Origin: Tetracentron sinense
Taxonomy: Eukaryota > Streptophyta > Magnoliopsida > Trochodendrales > Trochodendraceae
Length of the DNA: 64,000 bases
NCBI GenBank assembly: GCA_015143295.1
Contig: CM026554.1
Span: forward strand, 49,846,627 to 49,910,626
Reading direction: 5' to 3'
Shown: one piece after another, positions 58,150-64,000 of the stretch
How the letters are laid out: the number at the start of each line of letters is the position of its first letter
Position numbering within the stretch: position 1 is the first letter of the stretch
Notes under the pieces: model-generated
Database searches by the model: none
Told to the model about the DNA's origin: nothing
What the model saw: the letters and a program-made list of their open reading frames with translations, nothing else
Made by a program: the position numbers and the translations under genes

Positions 58150-58275
58150 ATTGTATCAATGGTTAGTGGTTAGCATGGGAGGGGAGCTCTTGCTACTCAT
58201 GGGGGATCCCTAAACCTCCATGGACAAGAGACCACACCCCTCACACTGGCGCAAGAGGCGGGGTGTATCCATGTT
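58150..58275 (+). repeat. SINE-like repeat, copy 2
   Basis: TATCAATGGTTAGTGGTTAG, GGAGCTCTTGC and GCAAGAGGCGGGGTGTA match the inverted copy at 43755-43900. A-box-like TTAGTGGTTAGCATGGG is visible. Confidence 0.5.
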
Positions 58276-58873
58276 ATTAATGTGAATAAGCCAAATTAGT
58301 TTTATTTGGTTAGAGTGATCCATAGTATTTATTAGAACAAGCCAAATGAGATGTTTTTTCTGTCAGATCTTGTGGTGGTGTTGTATTCAATTTTTTTTTT
58401 TAAAAAATCCATACGTAGGCCAACACACACATGGGCATATGAGACTTGGGTCCAACACATCTTTACAAAAGACACATCTTTACAAAAAAGGGCATATCTC
58501 ATATAAAGAGGAAGGAGTCTTTAGTCCCACATCGGTGCTCCCCTTGTGACTTACAACGATTTCAATTGTGGAGAGAAAAAAATATCAGAATTATCACTAC
58601 GCCTCTTCATAATTAAAGATTCCCATCAGCTAGAAAAAAACCCATCCCCACATTAAGCTCGAATACCATGAACTATATATCCGTAACATTTAAACTCTTA
58701 TTTTAAAACTTTTTTTAAAGTCCTCTATGTAGATGCTACATAATGATAAAGTTGTTAGCTTTGCATCTGCATCAGATAAATTAGAAATAAAATCATGGCA
58801 TAGTTATAAGAACATTGAAAGTTAAATTTAATATTAAGAACATCTTAGTTTTATAATTTTACATATCTAAAAT

Positions 58874-59834
58874 TATTAGGAAATATCCTATTGTAATAAA
58901 GTGAATGAGATACATTGTATCATTATCAGTGTATCTCTTCACAATTACATAGTATCAATTAAATTTGAATTTATGATTTGATTAGGTATGATTAGATTAG
59001 GATTATCTTTGAGAGATCTTTCTATATTAGGAGTCTTGGTATGAAACATCTATTTAAACCCTTTATGGGGTCATTGTAAATCATCCAAGAATTCTCAATA
59101 AATCAATTTTTCTTTATGGTATCAGAGCGGGCGATCTGTTTGTATTGATTTTTTTTCCCTTTTATTACGTGTTTCCGGCAGGCGGCATTGCCGACTCCTG
59201 TCGGGATTGAAGTTTTTCCATTCTCTTTCTTATTTTTTTGTCATCAAAGCCAACATAGATGTAGCATGGTTGGTTTAGTTTTTTTTTTATTCCTCTTTGA
59301 TGACTGTCGTAATAAGTGTATCTCCTTTTATTTTATTGAAGACCTCTCTAAAGAGAGTTTTTCTTCACATTGTAAATCATTCTTCGGGTGCTTTGGGGAG
59401 ACGATCATGACAGCTTGATCTAGTGGGCTACCGGATCCGACAAACTCATAAATATGAACGAGATGCGTCAGAGATAGACTTCACAGACTGGCGGTGACTA
59501 CTAAGCACGGATGTTTTAGCTCTTCATGCACAAAGTGAGTACTCAAGTCAAACCCATGAAGATTTTCAATCCACATGTGTTTGAGGGGGAATATTAGGAA
59601 ATATCCTATTGTAATAAAGTGAATGAGATACACTATATTATTATTAGTGTATCTCTTCACAATTAGATAGTATCAATTAAATTTGAATTTAGGATTTGAT
59701 TAGGTATGATTAGATTAGGATTCTCTTTGAGAGATCTTTCTATATTAGGAGTCTTGGCATGAAACATCTATTTAAACCCTTTATGGGGTCATTGTAAATC
59801 ATCCAAGAATTCTCAATAAATCAATTTCTCTTTA
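58874..59834 (+). mobile_element. TRIM: miniature copia-type LTR element, looks whole
   Basis: Two 243-bp LTRs (58874-59116 and 59592-59834) start TATTAGGAAATATCC and end TTCTTTA or CTCTTTA. A primer-binding site TGGTATCAGAGC for initiator tRNA-Met follows the first, and a purine tract TTGAGGGGGAA precedes the second. A perfect 5-bp duplication, aaaat, flanks the whole (58869-58873 and 59835-59839). The 475-bp interior has no coding capacity. The LTRs differ at about 9 of 243 positions (3.7 percent), so insertion is fairly recent, on the order of one to a few million years at usual plant rates. Confidence 0.93.
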
Positions 59835-59925
59835 AAAATAACATATTAGCTTTTGTATTATAATCCGTTGCATCCGGATAGCCATTCTTTGACCCTATCC
59901 AATTATAAAAGAGGAATGCTAGCCC

Positions 59926-60091
59926 CAGTCTCAACATTCAATTTTTTTTCCAAAGGCGCAAGGTGGTAGCAAGGCATGTCTACCAAAAACAAAAAAAAAA
60001 ATTGTTTCACTGTTTCTCAAGGTAATAGGTTAATGTAGCGACACTCGTCGCTACCATGTTAAGACTTTGGTAGTCTGAGACTGGGTTAGAA
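59926..60091. mobile_element. Probable MITE with CTARCCCAGTCTCA ends
   Basis: Left GCTAGCCCCAGTCTCAACAT and right, inverted, TCTAACCCAGTCTCAGACTA. The right half has GTAGCGACACTCGTCGCTAC, a perfect 20-bp palindrome. Confidence 0.6.
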
Positions 60092-60587
60092 TTTTTTATT
60101 AGGGTTAATTACATATTAAAACCTCTTATGGCACAATGACATATAAGTGCCTTCTTTTAAATAATTACCTTAAGTAGACCTGATTATCAAAATAGTGGGC
60201 AGAGAAAGACCTACCGTCTAATTCAGCAAAGACCGGTTAATAAAATCACTTTAAATGACAAAACCACCCTCCATATAACCACTTTGTTCGTTCTCTTCTA
60301 AGAAGCCCTCATCATGTTTGGTTGCTGAGAAAATAGGTGAAAATACATAAAAGAAAAGAAAATTTTATATTTTTAATACAATTCTTAGCTATGTTTTTTC
60401 TATTCACTAATTTTCTCGGCAAGGTAAAGGTCGCTCTTGGATCAACATGGCGAGAAACTATCCCTACTCTCTGGGATCGGCATGGCGGCATTAAAGTTGG
60501 GGACTTCATGAGACTTGAGCATAGACACTCGTCCCTCCTTATCAGTATCAGATCGAGAACGTGAAGTAGAACTAGCTTGATTGTCCT

Positions 60588-60702
60588 TCTCAACTTCTCG
60601 ACCTAGATTTCTCCGACCTCGACTCCTTACAGGCCTTCCGTGTTGAAGGCTCCGACAAGTCCGCCAATCGTATCTTTCATATCGTCGGAAATTTCTTTCC
60701 AG
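60588..60702 (+). pseudogene. SEC14/CRAL-TRIO-like exon fragment
   Basis: One frame reads SQLLDLDFSDLDSLQAFRVE, GSDKSANRIFHIVGNFFPG, resembling the first exon of plant SEC14-type (CRAL-TRIO) proteins with the pattern FKVQGRDKRGRKILRIVGKFFPA. A TAG lies just upstream in frame and there is no ATG, so this is a fragment or a degraded exon. No other part of the gene is seen nearby. Confidence 0.4.
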
Positions 60703-60709
60703 GTCTCCT

Positions 60710-61829
60710 TTTCTACCCTATAAATTCTTCTTAATTCTCTCATCGTCGTTTTCTTTTGGGAGTTAAAATTCAAGCTCATGTATGTTTATATTGATAGATA
60801 ATCTTTTTAACATGTTTTGTAGATAATCTATTTAAATGTTTGAGAGAATAAGGAGATTATCAGTATGTAGTGAGTTTTTTTTTTTTTTTTGAATTCTTTG
60901 TTAGGAACCTGCATTCTAGGATCTCCTCGTTAATGAGTTAAAGCCCCTTTTGATTGCATGACCACTAGGTTAAACTTCAAACTCTAGGGTGATAAAGCCC
61001 CTTTCATGCTCAATCTAAGATGATAAGCAAATAAAAAAAATATGTTTATACTGAAATTTTAGGTTTTTAAATTCTAGGTGCTCCATTCTTTATCTTATCA
61101 CTGTTTTTCAATCCTTTGTATTTTGTGCAATTCAGTTTGCACATGTCTAATTGGCATTAGTATTTAGCTCTTATTATTTGATTTTTAATATGATTGAATA
61201 TGATTAAACCCCTTTCATGTCCCTTACAAGTTGGGAATTAGCTTAGGTTTTGGCATTAGGATTTAGCTCTTATCATCAGATTTGTTAAATCCTAATGTTG
61301 ACCAAAGTCTAATTGCCATTAGGGTTTAGCTCTTATTATTTGCACATATCTAATTGCCATTATGATAAAGCCACTTTCATGCCCAATTTTGAGCAATTCA
61401 GTTTGCACATCTTCCACTTTTACAGAAGAGTCTAGTCACCATTAATGACCTGTATCGCTGGTAGAAACTCCCCATTACAAATACAGCAAAAAAAAAAAAC
61501 TCCCCATTACAAGCAACTCAACACTCAGAGGAATCTTGGATACTGAAATGCTCTTAGAACTTACTTGGAGACTCTCACGAGCACACACATTTATATACAT
61601 AAACAACTAAACAGTTCGATTATTCTGGACAAATAGGTTAGGAGAACAGGTCAAATGAGTTTTTAGTTAAAATAATCTTGTTACCAAGCTTGGCTGCTTT
61701 GATTTTTCTATTGATCATGTATTCTTATAAGAAAAGAACAATACCCATCCCCTTCATTCCCTCCATTTTATCTCATCTAATATGATATGTAATCATTCTT
61801 TCAAAAATATTTATCAGATTTGATATTGG
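60710..61829. other. Intergenic stretch, repetitive TTTAGCTCTTATTAT words
   Basis: TTTAGCTCTTATTATTTG-like words and CCCTTTCATGCCC/CAATTCAGTTTGCACAT words recur several times between about 60940 and 61420, suggesting an old local repeat. No gene seen. Confidence 0.4.
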
Positions 61830-62340
61830 TTGGAATCAAAATTTACTAGTTTACATTCATGTTATTCCGGTATGGAAGAGTATGAGGTTGACACAGGATT
61901 ACGAAGATTCTCACTCCATCTCTTATCGCGCACATGTTCTTGTCGTAGGTGGCAGTTGTCTGGGTTACCATGCAACCATGATGCTGCTGTTATCCTTTAT
62001 ACGAGGCGTCGTATAGAAGATTTTTGCAAAGATTGTTTCCATCTTTCTATATATAGGGAACAATCTGCTGATTTAATACATCTAATGCCGGACAAGACAC
62101 AATGGAGAGTTCCAGAGTCTGAATACATTATTGGCCCACCACATGAATGTCGTAGGCCTGGTAGGCCAAAAAGAATAGGAGACTTGATGATGATGATGAA
62201 GTACAACAAAGTCAAAAAGAAACTACGAGATGCAAACATTGTAATGAGTTGGGCCACAATTCTAGAAAATGCAAAAAATCTATTAACAATCAAGCATCTT
62301 GTACTTCTCAGGGAGGACCATTTAGTTCAAGGAGTCACAT
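61830..62340 (+). pseudogene. MuDR-type transposase C-terminus, SWIM finger and zinc knuckle
   Basis: The frame starts near FTSLHSCYSGMEEYEVDTGL and contains the SWIM zinc finger CSCRRWQLSGLPCNH of MULE transposases, then the usual IGPPHECRRPGRPKR linker. The next family element, a CCHC knuckle CKHCNELGHNSRKC, is present at about 62230-62272 but in another frame, so a frameshift lies near 62225. The N-terminal DDE catalytic domain is absent upstream. This is a dead fragment of a Mutator-like element, unlinked to the foldback Mutator element at 42498. Confidence 0.85.
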
Positions 62341-62384
62341 TTGAAATTGATCTCTTAGTACTTTCATATATGTTTTTTTGATAT

Positions 62385-63420
62385 TTACAAATGGGTGGGT
62401 AAGTGAAGGTTTTGTGATGAATGTTACTAATAGTTGGGTGGTTTTTGAGTTGGGCCACAATTCTATGGTTTTTTATATTTGAACAAAAAAACTCCTATGA
62501 TTGTTTAGTATGTTTCGTAATGAATGTTGTTATGTTTATAATGATTGTTCTTATGCTTATTTACATATGACCATGCAGGATTATTTAACGTGGGTGGAAT
62601 GTAACTTCCAAAGTAGTGGATATAGAAAAGCGGCGTGAAGAACATTTAGTTTAAATTAGGGCTGTATTTGGGCTGGGATTGGCTAAGCCCGGCTTAACTT
62701 GAATGGATTTAATCAAGGCCCGAAGCCCGGCTCGGCCCGAAATGAATTGTTTGAAAGTGCATGAAGTGATAACTTGGAAAAGACTTTTTAAGATTACAGT
62801 TCTGCTGATTTATTGTTTATGAATCTGGAAAAGTTCTACTGATTTATTTATTGCTTATGAATCTGAAAAATCGCAGTGTTTATCATTAGCCATGACAAAC
62901 AACATTCCAGGGTCAAGGCTAGCCAATCTACAATGAAATTAATATTTCAAATGTAAAACTTGTTCAAGTAAGTTGTCCAAGTCAATGCATCTTTCTCTAT
63001 TTGCAAGAACATAGAAATATAATAAGTTGTTCAGGTAAACTTGTTCAAATAAGTTGTCCAGAGGGATCAAGATGAACCCGTTCAAGATGAGCGAGTTCAA
63101 CATGAATGGCCTGGCTTGCCTTCCAAGTTAATCATTTCATAATCCATCTCTGAAATGATTACCGATCTTGATCTGGTCCTAATAAGAATATCCTCTTTAG
63201 CAGATTAATTGAAATGTGGACAATAGAAAATCTTCAAAAATATATAATTCAAATAGCAGAAATTCATGCAAGAAACAGAAGCCCCATGAGATAGAAAAAA
63301 GAAATATTTCACAATAATTGCCTCAATATAAGAACAAAGCTCCCAAATTTTCAGAGGGATAAAATATTAGGATAATCACCAAAAAAAAATCAAAAGAGAT
63401 TTTAGAGATTGATCTGTCTG
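62385..63420. other. Intergenic stretch
   Basis: Bases 62655-62750 (TTAGGGCTGTATTTGGGCTGG, AAGCCCGGCTCGGCCCG) look like one end of an hAT-type repeat related in style to 3631-4287, without a partner end. Otherwise nothing is recognised. Confidence 0.4.
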
Positions 63421-63710
63421 CTACTCTCCAGCGGACTAGGATTTGGTTTGGTCCTTGCTAGACCAAATTCGTATGGCCCTCGTCCTACAAGTTGACACGT
63501 GTCCATTTCAACACTCCATAACTGTGGTTAAGATTCACTAACCCTTACGAGTCAACCATGTAACCTTGGATTTTAAGAAAAAATACTTCAAAAATTAACC
63601 ATAGGAGTTAAAAATATCTTAACTACTGTTAGACAACAGTTAAAAAGACTGAGTGAGCCAGACGGTTTTGGTCTGGCACTCCAAACCAAATCCGATCCCT
63701 TCTCCAGTAG
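63421..63710 (+). mobile_element. Core-sharing MITE (TIR type CTACTCTCCAGCGG)
   Basis: Left CTACTCTCCAGCGGACTAGG and right, inverted, CTACTGGAGAAGGGATCGG continue into GATTTGGTTTGG and AGACCAAA. The interior has GACACGTGTCC, CTGTGGTTAAGATTCACT and CCTTGGATTTTAAGAAAAA, the shared core. Length 290 bp. Confidence 0.88.
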
Positions 63711-64000
63711 CCCCTACAGAATAAAGGGTGTTTTTGTCATTTCAAAATATTTCACTTGGGAACGTCCTTTTCCTTTCGGGTGTGTTCGTTTGGAGGGTAA
63801 ATGGGTGGGAGAAAGTAAAGTAAAGTAAAAGAAAAGTTTAGTATGTGTTTGGTTTGAGAGAAAAGTGTTACGGGAAAGTATAAATTTTTCCACAATCACC
63901 CCTTGTTCTTTTTAAAGAATATAATTATGCAAAATGATAGAATGAGAATAGTGAGGTTTTTACTTCACTTTCTCTCACAATTCTTTCAAAAAGATGAAAT
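63711..64000. other. Right edge, nothing recognised
   Basis: AT-rich sequence with a short AAGTAAAGTAAAGTAAAAG run at about 63814. It may lie near another gene, but no coding signal is visible. Confidence 0.4.

Noticed and set aside
1-64000. CRISPR arrays, bacterial operons, rRNA or tRNA genes
   Set aside because: Nothing with regular spacers, Shine-Dalgarno-led gene runs or cloverleaf folds was seen; the window is plant nuclear DNA.

Overview
This is nuclear DNA of a flowering plant. The host genes have introns, chloroplast and secretory targeting signals, and plant-only families, and the rest is dense with plant transposons: an L1 LINE with an RNase H domain, hAT, Mutator, CACTA and Helitron elements, MITEs, a TRIM and Ty3/gypsy LTR fossils. 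The DNA is AT-rich and the intergenic space is inflated. I cannot name the species; a magnoliid or woody eudicot would fit.

Four host genes are supported. (1) 921-1193, minus: first coding exon of a RING-CH (MARCH-type) E3 ligase whose remaining exons lie off the left edge. (2) 16092-22139, plus: EMB514/DOMINO1, two coding exons around a 5.3-kb intron full of nested hAT elements. (3) 46682-51171, minus: FTSH6-type thylakoid AAA metalloprotease, five coding exons; the exon-3 splice donor reads TT instead of GT. (4) 53739-56047, plus: S-like RNase of the T2 family (RNS1-like), four exons. From memory, the Arabidopsis relatives of (1) and (2), AT5G62460 and AT5G62440, are near neighbours, so the left part looks like old microsynteny stretched by insertions.

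Layout. 1-5.3 kb: RING-CH gene, a foldback MITE and two hAT elements. 5.4-11.9 kb: near-intact L1 LINE with two ORFs overlapping by ATGA. 12-16 kb: MITEs and repeats. 16-22 kb: EMB514. 22.9-24 kb: nested MITEs around a GTG-rich array. 24.4-42 kb: LTR-element graveyard (a Tat/Ogre-like gag fossil, a solo LTR with target duplications, an inverted relative full of TTAACCATGGTTAA sites) holding pieces of two host genes (DUF295/F-box-like and MER3/HFM1). 42.4-45.3 kb: Mutator-type foldback element with 9-bp target duplications, MITEs and a non-autonomous Helitron. 46.6-51.2 kb: FTSH6. 52-53.5 kb: MITEs and a mini-CACTA. 53.7-56 kb: RNase. 56.8-60 kb: tandem repeats, a Helitron 3' end, a SINE-like repeat and a TRIM. 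60.5-64 kb: a SEC14-like exon fragment, a MuDR transposase C-terminus and a last MITE.

The most unusual signal is a group of seven short foldback elements scattered over the window. They share one internal core (CACRTG, TTTTAAC, then TAACYRTGGTTAAG and CYTWGGTTTTTA blocks), but five different terminal inverted repeats enclose it. That is the reverse of the usual MITE pattern of conserved ends and variable middle.
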